A stretch of 11,305 nucleotides of DNA from Mycobacterium sp. (GCA_029256565.1 JAQSXQ010000165.1:1-11305), one strand, 5' to 3'. Positions 1-8,302 are shown, numbered from the stretch's first letter. Translations and numbers: made by a program. Notes: generated by a model not told the origin, from the sequence alone.

Positions 1-15
1 TGGCCCACGATCGAC

Positions 16-60
16 TCAACCAGTCATCCCCAGGTGCGAGGCCTGGGGATGACTGGTTGA
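16..60 (-). terminator. Perfect 19-bp hairpin closing the tre gene cluster
   Basis: Positions 16-34 (TCAACCAGTCATCCCCAGG) are exactly complementary to 42-60, with a 7-base loop (35-41). The hairpin begins 18 bases beyond the treZ stop codon, the position expected of an intrinsic terminator for the treXYZ transcript. Pairing stops at both outer ends, because bases 15 and 61 are both C. Neither flank has a run of T, so this would be the U-tract-poor kind common in mycobacteria. Because the stem is symmetric it could also stop a convergent transcript entering from the left, but what lies there cannot be seen. The inverted repeat is certain; its function is inferred from position. Confidence 0.75.
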
Positions 61-78
61 CGGGCTCCGTTGGACGGG

Positions 79-1812
79 CTAGGACGCGGAGGTACGCACC
101 ACCGCGAACGAGTGACCCGGCAGTTCGGTCGTCTCGCCGGCGCGCGGCTCGTCCCACGCCAGCAGAACCTCACCGCTGACCGGCACGGACACGGCGTCGG
201 CGCTCAGATTGCAGGCGATGGCCAGTGCACCACGACGGAGCACGATCCATCCGGCGTCCTCGTCGTAGTCGACCCCGAGGTCGTCGAGCCACGGGTCGGC
301 CATGTCCGGTTCGTCTCGGCGCAGTGCGATGAGCCCGCGGTAGACGTCCAGCAGTCGATCGTGGTCGCCCTCGCCGACCTCGTCCCACTTGAGCTTGGAG
401 CGTTGGAAGGTCTCGGGATCCTGTGGATCCGGGACCTCGTCGGCGTCCCAGCCGTGCTCGGCGAACTCGGCCTTGCGGCCCTCGGCAGTCGCGCGCGCCA
501 GCTCGGGCTCGGGGTGGCTGCTGAAGAATTGGAACGGGCTCGACGATCCCCACTCCTCGCCCATGAACAGCATGGCGGTGTACGGCGATCCGAGCACCAG
601 TGCGGCCTTGACGGCGAGCTGACCGGTGGTCAGATTCTGTGACGGCCGGTCGCCGACCGCACGGTTGCCCACCTGGTCGTGGGTGGTCGTGTAGGCCAGC
701 AGCCGCGTCGCCGGGATCGCCTTGGTGTCCAGCGGCCGTCCGTGGCGGCGACGCCGGAACGTCGAGTAGGTACCGGCGTGGAAGTACCCGTTCTTCAGCG
801 TCTGGGCGAGCGTCTCAATCGAGCCGAAGTCGCCGTAGTAGCCCTGGCGTTCGCCAGAGACCGCGGTGTGGATGGCGTGGTGGATGTCGTCGTCCCACTG
901 CGCCGTCAACCCGTACCCGCCCTGATCGCGGGGCGTGATGAGCCGTGGGTCGTTCTTGTCGCTCTCGGCGATCAGCGACAGCGGCCTGCCCACTTCCTCT
1001 GCCAGCGCGTCGGTTTCTGTCGACATCTCCTCGAGGATGTGGACGGCGGTGACGTCGACGAGCGCGTGGACGGCGTCCAGCCGGAGCCCGTCGGCGTGGA
1101 AGTCGCGCATCCAGCGCAGCGCGCAGTCGATGATGTACCGGCGCACCTCGTCGGAGTCCTCGTCGGCGATGTTCACCGACTCGCCCCATGGGTTGCTGCC
1201 CGACGAGAGGTAGGGGCCGAACTTCGGCAGGTAGTTGCCCGACGGGCCGAGGTGGTTGAACACCGCATCGATCAGCACGCCGAGGCCGCGCTGGTGGCAG
1301 GCGTCGATCAGCCGCACCAGACCGTCCGGGCCGCCGTACTGCTCGTGCACGGCGTACCACAGCACACCGTCGTAGCCCCAGCCGTGCGTGCCGCCGAATG
1401 CGTTCACGGGCATCAACTCGACGAAGTCGACGCCGAGGTCGACCAGGTGGTCGAGCTTGGCGATCGCCGCCTCGAACGTGCCTTCGGCGGTGAAGGTTCC
1501 GGTGTGCAGCTCGTAGATGACCGCGCCCTCGATCGAGCGTCCGGCCCAGCCGCCGTCGTCCCACTGCGCGGCCGCCGGATCCCACAGCGCCGATCGCTCG
1601 TGCACGCCGTCCGGCTGGCGCGGCGAGCGCGGGTCCGGCAGCACCTTCGGGTCGTCGTCGAGCAGGAAGCCGTAGCGCGCGTCGGACGGCACGTCGACCG
1701 TCGCCCGCCACCACCCGTCGTCGGACCGGGTCATGTCGTGGACGGTGCCGTCGACGTCGAGGCGGACCAGTTCAGGCCTCGGCGCCCACACCGCGAATTC
1801 GTGGTCAGTCAA
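79..1812 (-). CDS. treZ: Maltooligosyltrehalose trehalohydrolase (TreZ)
   Basis: Cytoplasmic GH13 enzyme of 577 residues, close to the usual family size. It hydrolyses the bond next to the terminal trehalose of maltooligosyltrehalose, releasing free trehalose in the last step of the TreXYZ route. An N-terminal beta domain (about 1-85, opening EFAVWAP) precedes the barrel. The GH13 signatures are all intact: DAVFNH (182-187), DGLRLD with nucleophile D246, IAES with general acid E283, and TTTHDQ with D379. The C-terminal part (about 490-577) is a beta domain. The start is TTG at 1812, with GGAGAG five bases upstream; it overlaps the end of treY by 8 bases, which suggests coupled translation. 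TAG stop. Nothing is missing or unusual in the protein. Confidence 0.97.
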   Translation of the reverse strand: MTDHEFAVWAPRPELVRLDVDGTVHDMTRSDDGWWRATVDVPSDARYGFLLDDDPKVLPDPRSPRQPDGVHERSALWDPAAAQWDDGGWAGRSIEGAVIYELHTGTFTAEGTFEAAIAKLDHLVDLGVDFVELMPVNAFGGTHGWGYDGVLWYAVHEQYGGPDGLVRLIDACHQRGLGVLIDAVFNHLGPSGNYLPKFGPYLSSGSNPWGESVNIADEDSDEVRRYIIDCALRWMRDFHADGLRLDAVHALVDVTAVHILEEMSTETDALAEEVGRPLSLIAESDKNDPRLITPRDQGGYGLTAQWDDDIHHAIHTAVSGERQGYYGDFGSIETLAQTLKNGYFHAGTYSTFRRRRHGRPLDTKAIPATRLLAYTTTHDQVGNRAVGDRPSQNLTTGQLAVKAALVLGSPYTAMLFMGEEWGSSSPFQFFSSHPEPELARATAEGRKAEFAEHGWDADEVPDPQDPETFQRSKLKWDEVGEGDHDRLLDVYRGLIALRRDEPDMADPWLDDLGVDYDEDAGWIVLRRGALAIACNLSADAVSVPVSGEVLLAWDEPRAGETTELPGHSFAVVRTSAS

Positions 1813-4132
1813 CGTTTCTCTCCAGGAGTGCGACGGGCAGGTCGCCGTAGAGGTCGGCGATCGCGACCCGTCCGGTGAACTCGCGATCGGTGAGCCGGTC
1901 GGTCCAGCGACCGGCGGGAAGGTTCAACGTGGTGTCGCCCCAACCAGATTCGGCGAGGCGCACGGTCCACCTGCTGGCGACGACCACGACGTCGTCACCC
2001 CGCTGGAAGGCCACGACGTGTTCACGGGCAGCCCCGTCGGTGAGCACCGGCCGGTAGCCGCCCGAGACGAACGTGTCGGGTCGCTCGCGGCGCAGGTGCA
2101 GCGCGGCGGCCGTGACGCGCAACTTGTTGTGGTCGCGGGTGTTGAGCGCCTGCCGGTGCATGGCGTAGTCCACCGGCCTGCGGTTGTCGGGATCGACGAG
2201 GCTGTCCTCCCACAGTTCGGTGCCCTGGTACACGTCGGGCACGCCGGGAAGGGTCAGCTGAAACAGTTTCTGCCCCAACGCATCGTTGCGGCCGTACTCG
2301 TCGAGGCGGCCCACCAGCGACGTCAGCTCCGTTGCCACCGGGCCGTCGACCACGGCGTCCAGCCACGAGTGCACGGCGGACTCGAAGTCGCCGTCCGGGT
2401 CGTTCCACGTGGTGTGGGTGGCCGCCTCCCGCATGGCCTTCTCCGCATACGCGTGCAGCCGGTCGCGCAGCTCCTGGGTGACGTGGCCGGTGACCGGCCA
2501 CACGCCGAAGACGTTCTGCAGCAGGAACAGTGCGGTGCCCGTATCGGGTGCCGGTGTCGCCGCCAGCCACGCACCGACGAGTTCGCCCCACAGTGACGGC
2601 ACCTGGGACAGCACGCCTATCCGCGCACGGACGTCCTCGCCGCGCTTGGTGTCGTGGGTGGTGAGCGTGGTCATCGCCGACGGCCACAGCTTGGCGCGCA
2701 CCGCGTTGCGGTCGTGGAACTCGGCCTTGCCGACGCCGAACCACTCCGGTTCACCGCCGACCTCGTTGAGCGACACCAGGCGCGCATCGCGGTAGAAGAG
2801 GCAGTCCTCCATCGACTTCGCGGTCGCCGCCCCGGACAGCTGCTGGAGCCGGGCGGCCGCCTCGGGACTGACGGCGACGGCTGCGGTGACGATCGCGAGG
2901 GCTTCGCCGAGTTCTGGTGCTTCGCTGACGGTCTCGGCGACCGCGACCGGCATGATCGACGACAGCGACAGGTAGTCCGACCGGTACACGCCGACGTGGG
3001 TCAGCAGTGCCGCCACGGCGGCCGGCAGGTCGGGATGGTCCTCCCCGGTGGCCGCGACGATGGTCCGGCACAGCCTGGCGAGTTCGCTGCCGAGGGTATC
3101 GGTGACGGCCCGGGACTTGAGTTCGCGTGCCATGGTGGTCATCTCGCCGTGCTCGACGCCGGAGGTGTCGACGAGTTCGGTGAGGGCCTGACGACCCGTC
3201 GGGTCGACGAACAGGCCGCCGACCTCGCGCAGCACGTCGTATCCGGTGGTGCCCTCCACCGGCAGCGTCGGGTCCAGCGGCTCGGTGACGGCGAGGATCT
3301 TCTCGATGACGATCCACGCGTCGGGGCCGGTGAGTTCGCGCAGCCACTGCAGGTACAGGGTGGGGTTCGAAAGCCCGTCGGGATGGTCGATGCGAATTCC
3401 GTCGACGATGCCCTCGTCGAACCAGCGCTTCACCTCGACGTGGGTGGCGTCGAAGACGGCGCGGTCCTCCTGGCGCAGTCCCGCCAGGGACGTGATGGAG
3501 AAGAACCGCCGGTAGCCGCACACGTTGTGGCGCCAGCCGATCAGCTTGTAGTGCTGCCGGTCGTGCACGTCGCGCCCCGACCCGGAGCCGGTTCCGGGCG
3601 CCAGCGGCCACGTGCGGTCGCCGAGACGCAGCACGTCGCCGTCGACGGTGAGGTCGTCGAGGTCGTCGTCGGAGCCGAGTACCGGCAGGACGATGCGACC
3701 GTCGGGATCCAGGGTCCAGTCGATGTCGAAGTACGACGCGTACGCCGAGTCGCGCCCGTGGGCGAGCAGATCCCACCACCACGCGTTCTGGGTGGGGTCG
3801 TCGACGCCGACGTGGTTGGGCACGATGTCCACGATCAGGCCCATGCCCCGCTGGTGCACGGCGTCGGCAAGCCGCGAAAGGCCTTCGGCTCCACCGAGTT
3901 CCGGCGACACCGTCGTGGGGTCCGTCACGTCGTAGCCGTGGGTGGAGCCCTTGGCGGCGGTGAGGATGGGGGAGAGGTAGACGTGGCTGACGCCGAGGTC
4001 GTCGAGGTAGTCGAGCAGCGCCTCGGCATCGGCGAAGGTGAACTGGTCACCGCGCATCTGCAGACGGTAGGTCGACAGGATGGGTCGGGTGGTCGTCGGC
4101 TGGGTAGCCGTTGGTCGAGTCACGGCCGTCAC
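1805..4132 (-). CDS. treY: Maltooligosyltrehalose synthase (TreY)
   Basis: Cytoplasmic GH13 enzyme of 775 residues. It performs an intramolecular transglucosylation, changing the reducing-end alpha-1,4 link of a maltodextrin to the alpha,alpha-1,1 link of trehalose and so making the substrate of TreZ. Visible motifs are STYRLQ (20-25), VDIVPNH (101-107), DGIRID with nucleophile D249, VIEKIL with acid E277, THDTKRGED with D494, and the TreY hallmark PGVPDVYQGTELWEDSLVDP (629-648). The start is GTG at 4132, sharing GTGA with the treX stop. No strong Shine-Dalgarno sequence precedes it, so translation is probably coupled to treX. A second in-frame GTG (residue 4) is possible. The first 16 residues are Thr/Pro-rich and look unconserved; the next Met (26) lies beyond the conserved STYRLQ, so it is not a credible start. 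Confidence 0.97.
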   Translation of the reverse strand: MTAVTRPTATQPTTTRPILSTYRLQMRGDQFTFADAEALLDYLDDLGVSHVYLSPILTAAKGSTHGYDVTDPTTVSPELGGAEGLSRLADAVHQRGMGLIVDIVPNHVGVDDPTQNAWWWDLLAHGRDSAYASYFDIDWTLDPDGRIVLPVLGSDDDLDDLTVDGDVLRLGDRTWPLAPGTGSGSGRDVHDRQHYKLIGWRHNVCGYRRFFSITSLAGLRQEDRAVFDATHVEVKRWFDEGIVDGIRIDHPDGLSNPTLYLQWLRELTGPDAWIVIEKILAVTEPLDPTLPVEGTTGYDVLREVGGLFVDPTGRQALTELVDTSGVEHGEMTTMARELKSRAVTDTLGSELARLCRTIVAATGEDHPDLPAAVAALLTHVGVYRSDYLSLSSIMPVAVAETVSEAPELGEALAIVTAAVAVSPEAAARLQQLSGAATAKSMEDCLFYRDARLVSLNEVGGEPEWFGVGKAEFHDRNAVRAKLWPSAMTTLTTHDTKRGEDVRARIGVLSQVPSLWGELVGAWLAATPAPDTGTALFLLQNVFGVWPVTGHVTQELRDRLHAYAEKAMREAATHTTWNDPDGDFESAVHSWLDAVVDGPVATELTSLVGRLDEYGRNDALGQKLFQLTLPGVPDVYQGTELWEDSLVDPDNRRPVDYAMHRQALNTRDHNKLRVTAAALHLRRERPDTFVSGGYRPVLTDGAAREHVVAFQRGDDVVVVASRWTVRLAESGWGDTTLNLPAGRWTDRLTDREFTGRVAIADLYGDLPVALLERNVD
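1818..1823 (-). promoter_or_regulatory. Ribosome binding site of treZ
   Basis: GGAGAG on the minus strand lies five bases before the TTG at 1812 and inside the last codons of treY. It supports the TTG as the true start, since no ATG or GTG in the same frame is better placed. Confidence 0.7.
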
Positions 4133-6078
4133 GCCGTCTTGCGCAGGACGAGAACGGACCGGCCGGGCAGCGACGTGGTGTCGCCCGCCGACAGCGCGTG
4201 GTCACAGGCACCGGTCGGATCGGCCGTGTCGAGGGCGCCCACCCAGCGGGCCGCATAGCTCGCATCGGGTGCGACGAGGTCGACCGGGTTGCGGTGGGCG
4301 TTGAAGCACAGCAGGAAGGTGTCGTCGACGACCCTCTCACCGCGTGCGTTCGGCGACGGGATGGCATCGCCGTTGAGGAACATGGCCACGAATTTGAACC
4401 CCGAATTCCATTCTGTTGACGTCATCTCGGTCCCCGACGGGGTGAGCCATGCGATGTCGCGCACCTCGTCGCCGGTGCGCAGCGGCTTGCCCTCGAAGAA
4501 GCGGCGGCGCCGGAACACCGGGTGCTTCTTGCGCAGTTCGGTGACCCGGCGGGTGAAGGTGACCAGATCGGCGTTCGTCTCGCACATCGACCAGTCCATC
4601 CACGAGATCTCGGAGTCCTGGCAGTACACGTTGTTGTTGCCGTGCTGGGTGCGGCCGAACTCGTCGCCGTGGCTGATCATGGGCGTGCCCTGGCTGACCA
4701 GGAGGGTGACCATGATGTTGCGCATCTGCCTGGCGCGAAGTGCCAGGATCTCCGGATCGTCCGTCGGGCCTTCGACGCCACAGTTCCACGACCGGTTGTG
4801 GCTCTCGCCGTCGCGGTTGTCCTCACCATTGGCCTCGTTGTGCTTCTCGTTGTACGACACCAGGTCCGCGAGGGTGAACCCGTCGTGGGCGGTGACGAAG
4901 TTGATGCTCGCGCTCGGTCGCCGACCCGTGGCCTCATAGAGGTCCGACGAGCCGGTCAATCGGGATGCGAATTCGCCTAGGGTCGCGGGCTCTCCCCGCC
5001 AGTAGTCACGCACTGTGTCGCGATACTTCCCGTTCCATTCGGTCCACAAACCCGGGAAATTGCCGACCTGGTAGCCGCCCTCGCCGACGTCCCACGGCTC
5101 GGCGATCAGCTTGACCTGACTGATCACGGGGTCCTGCTGCACCAGGTCGAAGAACGCACTCAGACGGTCCACGTCGTGCAATTCCCTGGCCAGCGTCGAG
5201 GCCAGGTCGAAGCGGAACCCGTCGACGTGCATGTCGATCACCCAGTACCGCAGCGAATCCATGATCAGCTGCAGCGTGTGCGGATGGCGGACGTTGAGGC
5301 TGTTGCCGGTGCCGGTGAAGTCCTTGTACAACCGCGGGTCGCCGTCGAGGAGGCGGTAGTACGCCGCGTTGTCGATGCCGCGGAAGTTCAACGTGGGGCC
5401 GAGGTGATTGCCTTCGGCGGTGTGGTTGTAGACCACGTCGAGGATGACCTCGATGCCGGCATCGTGGAACGAGCGAACCATGGTCTTGAACTCGCCGACC
5501 ACGCCGCCCGCGCTCTGGTTCGACGCGTACTGATGGTGCGGGGCGAAGAACGGGTGGGTCTGGGTCATGCCCTTGACGTGCGCCTCGTAGATCACCGTCT
5601 CGTGGTACGGCGTGTTCGGCGAACGGTCCGACGCCCAGTTGAAGAACGGGTTGATGACGACGCTGGTCATGGTGTGGCCCAGTGAGTCGATCCGCGGCGG
5701 GGTGCCGCCCGAGGCGAGGTCGTCGGCGTCGAGGTCGTAGGAGAACAGCGCCTGGGTGAAGTCGAAGTCGCCGTGGAAGGACTTGCCGTACGGGTCGAGT
5801 AGCAGCTTGCTGGCGTCACAGCGGTGCCCGGACGCGGGGTCCCACGGCCCGTGCACGCGGAAGCCGTACCGCTGCCCGGGGCTGACGGTGGGCAGGTAGC
5901 CGTGCCAGACGAAGCCGTCGCACTCGTCGAGGACTACCCGCTCCTCGGTGCCGTCCTTCTCGATCAGGCACAGCTCGACCGAGTCGGCGACTTCGGAGAA
6001 CACCGAGAAGTTGGTGCCCGCACCGTCATAGGTGGCGCCCAGCGGATAGGCCGTTCCCGGCCAGATGGCAGAGACCAT
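4129..6078 (-). CDS. treX: Glycogen debranching enzyme (TreX / GlgX type)
   Basis: Isoamylase-type GH13 protein of 649 residues, acting in the cytoplasm on alpha-1,6 branches of glycogen or maltodextrin to give linear chains for TreY. The N-terminal third of the first 150 residues resembles a CBM48 module (GTNFSVFSEVADSVELCL, 21-38). The catalytic barrel follows: DVVYNH (214-219), DGFRFD with nucleophile D291, IAEPWD with acid E327, and TAHDGF with D399. QGTPMISHGDEFGRTQ (463-478) is typical of the GlgX/TreX family. The start is ATG at 6078, with GGGAG ten bases upstream. Position directly ahead of treY with a 4-base overlap favours the treX name over glgX. A GlgX role in glycogen turnover is not excluded by sequence alone. 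Confidence 0.96.
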   Translation of the reverse strand: MVSAIWPGTAYPLGATYDGAGTNFSVFSEVADSVELCLIEKDGTEERVVLDECDGFVWHGYLPTVSPGQRYGFRVHGPWDPASGHRCDASKLLLDPYGKSFHGDFDFTQALFSYDLDADDLASGGTPPRIDSLGHTMTSVVINPFFNWASDRSPNTPYHETVIYEAHVKGMTQTHPFFAPHHQYASNQSAGGVVGEFKTMVRSFHDAGIEVILDVVYNHTAEGNHLGPTLNFRGIDNAAYYRLLDGDPRLYKDFTGTGNSLNVRHPHTLQLIMDSLRYWVIDMHVDGFRFDLASTLARELHDVDRLSAFFDLVQQDPVISQVKLIAEPWDVGEGGYQVGNFPGLWTEWNGKYRDTVRDYWRGEPATLGEFASRLTGSSDLYEATGRRPSASINFVTAHDGFTLADLVSYNEKHNEANGEDNRDGESHNRSWNCGVEGPTDDPEILALRARQMRNIMVTLLVSQGTPMISHGDEFGRTQHGNNNVYCQDSEISWMDWSMCETNADLVTFTRRVTELRKKHPVFRRRRFFEGKPLRTGDEVRDIAWLTPSGTEMTSTEWNSGFKFVAMFLNGDAIPSPNARGERVVDDTFLLCFNAHRNPVDLVAPDASYAARWVGALDTADPTGACDHALSAGDTTSLPGRSVLVLRKTA

Positions 6079-6088
6079 GTGTCATTCG

Positions 6089-6093
6089 CTCCC
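6089..6093 (-). promoter_or_regulatory. Ribosome binding site of treX
   Basis: GGGAG on the minus strand, ten bases before the treX ATG, which is slightly long spacing. A nearer ATG at 6085 is in a different frame and lacks the family N-terminus. I see no TANNNT-type -10 element in the 6079-6134 gap, so treX is probably transcribed from the acyltransferase gene upstream. Confidence 0.5.
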
Positions 6094-6134
6094 TACGTGG
6101 GCCGTGCCGGTCGGTGTCCTCACGTACGCGGGAG

Positions 6135-6206
6135 TCACCACCACCCGGTGATCTCGGCGATCTGGCGCCCTAATTCGTTGGTCATCGTGCGCATGTACGT
6201 CGTGGA
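6135..6206 (-). pseudogene. sucT: Out-of-frame remnant of the acyltransferase C-terminus
   Basis: Read from 6206 in a frame different from the upstream gene, this stretch gives 23 residues beginning STTYMRTMTNELGRQ, ending GWW, and closed by TGA at 6135-6137. I believe this is the normal end of mycobacterial acyltransferases of this type (recall, not a search). With the preceding CTC codon (6209-6207) it would read L-S-T-T-Y-M, matching the H-L-S that follows the Asp in SGNH Asp-x-x-His motifs. Rejoining it to the main frame needs 3n+1 extra bases. One base restores the tail only; ten bases would restore both the tail and an Asp-x-x-His. It cannot be translated from its own start. Confidence 0.75.
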
Positions 6207-8302
6207 GAGTCGTGATATATCAACACGTTCCCCTCGACGGCGCGGCACTGGTCCTCACGACAGACGGCGTCACTCATGTCGAGCGGCTTCAGCAGCGGGA
6301 ACTGCTTGACGAAGTCCTCCGTGGGGTTGTGATCGGACAGTACCTCCGAGCGCTTGATGCCGCAGGTGCTGGCGTCGCCACCACTGGCGAGGCAGTCGGC
6401 GGGGAAGAACGGTTCGCCGTCGCGGACGTTCCACGGCGTGTCCCGCATCGCCAGCACCGGGATGCGCGCCTTGGCGAACGCCTGCCAGATCCCGATGTAG
6501 GCACCGGGCATGACGTCGCCGTCCCTGATGTTCCACGGCCGGGTCGAGGTGGTGAACACGTAGTCGGGATGGTCGGCGATCAGGCGGGGCATCACCTTGA
6601 GGTTCCATTCGCGGCACTTCGGATACTCGCGGTTGTCGCCCATGACGAGCGGCATCTCCTCGGTGGTCAGCGGGCACCCCATCTTGAGGTACGTGACGAC
6701 CTTGAAGCCGTGCAGCCTGCCCAGCAGGTCGAGCGCGGTGATCCAGTGTTCGGCGTGCGAGCCGCCCGCCAGGGCGATCGTCCGCGTGGCCGACTCGTCG
6801 CCGTAGGCACAGCTCCTGATGCTGGCGTCGTCGAAGTCGCTGATGCACTGATCGATGGTGGTCTGCGGCAGGTCGTCCTGCGCTTCCAGGACCGTGGGCC
6901 GCATCGGGAGCTTCGGCACCCTGGCGTTGTTGATCAGCGCGCGGGCACCCGGGTAGTCGCGCGAGGACAGGCCGCTGAGTTCCTTGCCGTTGGCCCGCTG
7001 GATGGTCATGTGCTCGCGCCACGTGAACGACGTCGCCGTCAATGCGACACCGAGCAGCGTGACGATCGACCCGAGGACGATCGTGGGTCGGCGCAGCCGC
7101 TTGCGCAGCGGTACCGACACCGTCGGCCGGGTCGCCACCGGGGCGCGCAGTCGCAACGGTTCCTCGACGTAGCGCATGGTCAGCCACGCCAGCACGCCCG
7201 AGAGCAGCAGGATGATGCTGCCTTCGAGGAAGTTGGCGCGGGTGTGGCCGCTGTAGGCCAGCCAGAAGATCAGCAGCGGCCAGTGCCACAGGTACAGCGA
7301 GTAGGCGATCGTGCCCAGCTTCACGAACGGCGCCGTGGCCATGAGGCGGTTCGGCGCGGGCATCCGGGCACCGGCCTTGGCGACGTGCGGGTCGGCTGCC
7401 CGGTTGGCGGCGCTCAGGATGAACAGGATGGTCGCCCCGACCGGGACCAGGGCCCATGGACCGGGGAACTCCTTGACGCCGTCGATGAACGCGCCGCAGG
7501 ACAGGATCGCGGCCAGGGCGATCACCGACACCACCGTGCGGAGCCACATGGGCCAGCGCACGTAGGGCACCACCGCTCCGGCCAGCGCGCCGAGCAGCAG
7601 CTCCCATGCGCGGGCGAAGCTGTCGTAGTACGCGGTGGAGGGATTGTCGCCGTGCGCGATCACCGCGTACACGAACGACGCGATGGTGAGTGCCGTCAGC
7701 AGCACGATCAGCAGTGCGCGCATGTGCGTGCCGATGATGCGCCGCAGCAGGAAGGCGACGCCGAAGATCAGCGCGAGGAACGCGATGTAGAACTGGCCCT
7801 GCACCGACATCGACCAGATGTGCTGCAGCGGGCTGACCGACTCGCCTGCCCTCAGGTAATCCGATGCGGTCCTGAGCAATTCCCAGTTCTGGTAGTAGCC
7901 GAGGCTGGCGAGGCTCTGGTCGGCGAACGTCTCCCACCGGGTCTCGGGCTGCACCAGGATCGTGAGCACCGCCGAGGCCGCGAGCACGACGACGAGAGCC
8001 GGCAGCAGCCTGCGCACCAGGCGCTTCACCTCGGGCAGCGGTGCCAGCGAGGCGGTCGGGGTCAGCGCTGCCCGCAGCAGGCGACCACCGAAGAAGAAAC
8101 CCGACAGTGCCAGGAAGACGTCGACGCCACCGGAGACCCTGCCGAACCACACGTGGAACACCGCGACGAGCGCGATCGCGACGCCGCGAAGTCCGTCGAG
8201 ATCGTGGCGGTAGAAGCCCGACGCCCGTGTGCCCATGGCGGCAGGCGAAGCGGACCCGGATTCGGTACGCGACGCCGTCCGGGCAGGGGCGAGGGTCAGC
8301 AT
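6182..8302 (-). CDS. sucT: SucT-like envelope acyltransferase (OafA/SGNH), frameshifted near its C-terminus
   Basis: Membrane protein, 706 residues as it reads now. An acyltransferase-3 domain of about ten membrane segments (roughly 40-430) carries FYRHDLDGLRG (30-40) with H50 in VFH, then WSMSVQGQFY (163-172) and YSLYLWHWPLL (334-344). An extracytoplasmic SGNH-like domain follows, with GGSHAEHW (513-520, nucleophile S515). From memory, the mycobacterial counterpart at this locus (Rv1565c, MSMEG_3187) is SucT, which adds succinyl groups to arabinan of arabinogalactan and lipoarabinomannan. ATG at 8302 is preferred over the longer reading from 8362, because the extra residues look non-coding and would leave 19 bases to bioA. 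After VLIYHD (693-698) the frame changes and ends in SPRRTCAR; the original end is readable in another frame at 6135-6206. The catalytic His of the Asp-x-x-His motif is missing, so activity is doubtful. Confidence 0.85.
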   Translation of the reverse strand: MLTLAPARTASRTESGSASPAAMGTRASGFYRHDLDGLRGVAIALVAVFHVWFGRVSGGVDVFLALSGFFFGGRLLRAALTPTASLAPLPEVKRLVRRLLPALVVVLAASAVLTILVQPETRWETFADQSLASLGYYQNWELLRTASDYLRAGESVSPLQHIWSMSVQGQFYIAFLALIFGVAFLLRRIIGTHMRALLIVLLTALTIASFVYAVIAHGDNPSTAYYDSFARAWELLLGALAGAVVPYVRWPMWLRTVVSVIALAAILSCGAFIDGVKEFPGPWALVPVGATILFILSAANRAADPHVAKAGARMPAPNRLMATAPFVKLGTIAYSLYLWHWPLLIFWLAYSGHTRANFLEGSIILLLSGVLAWLTMRYVEEPLRLRAPVATRPTVSVPLRKRLRRPTIVLGSIVTLLGVALTATSFTWREHMTIQRANGKELSGLSSRDYPGARALINNARVPKLPMRPTVLEAQDDLPQTTIDQCISDFDDASIRSCAYGDESATRTIALAGGSHAEHWITALDLLGRLHGFKVVTYLKMGCPLTTEEMPLVMGDNREYPKCREWNLKVMPRLIADHPDYVFTTSTRPWNIRDGDVMPGAYIGIWQAFAKARIPVLAMRDTPWNVRDGEPFFPADCLASGGDASTCGIKRSEVLSDHNPTEDFVKQFPLLKPLDMSDAVCREDQCRAVEGNVLIYHDSPRRTCAR

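Noticed and set aside
1255..1267. TGAACACCG, resembling half of a BioQ site, inside treZ
   Set aside because: The second half does not match GTTCA or GTTAC, and the bases encode the conserved VFNH motif.
4037..4051. GGTGA-N5-TCACC inverted repeat inside treY
   Set aside because: It encodes part of the ordinary N-terminal sequence (DQFTF), is 80-100 bases into the gene, and no regulator of this form is suggested by context.
2654..4258. A 534-codon plus-strand frame opposite treY, and a similar 399-codon frame opposite treZ (679-1878)
   Set aside because: Low-complexity Val, Gly, Arg and His composition with no domain. treY and treZ are complete with all catalytic motifs on the other strand.
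6206..6215. Programmed -1 frameshifting as an explanation of the split acyltransferase end
   Set aside because: The sequence around the junction has no slippery heptamer and no evident stimulatory structure, and a -1 shift (giving Asp-Leu-Ser) would still leave the catalytic His missing.
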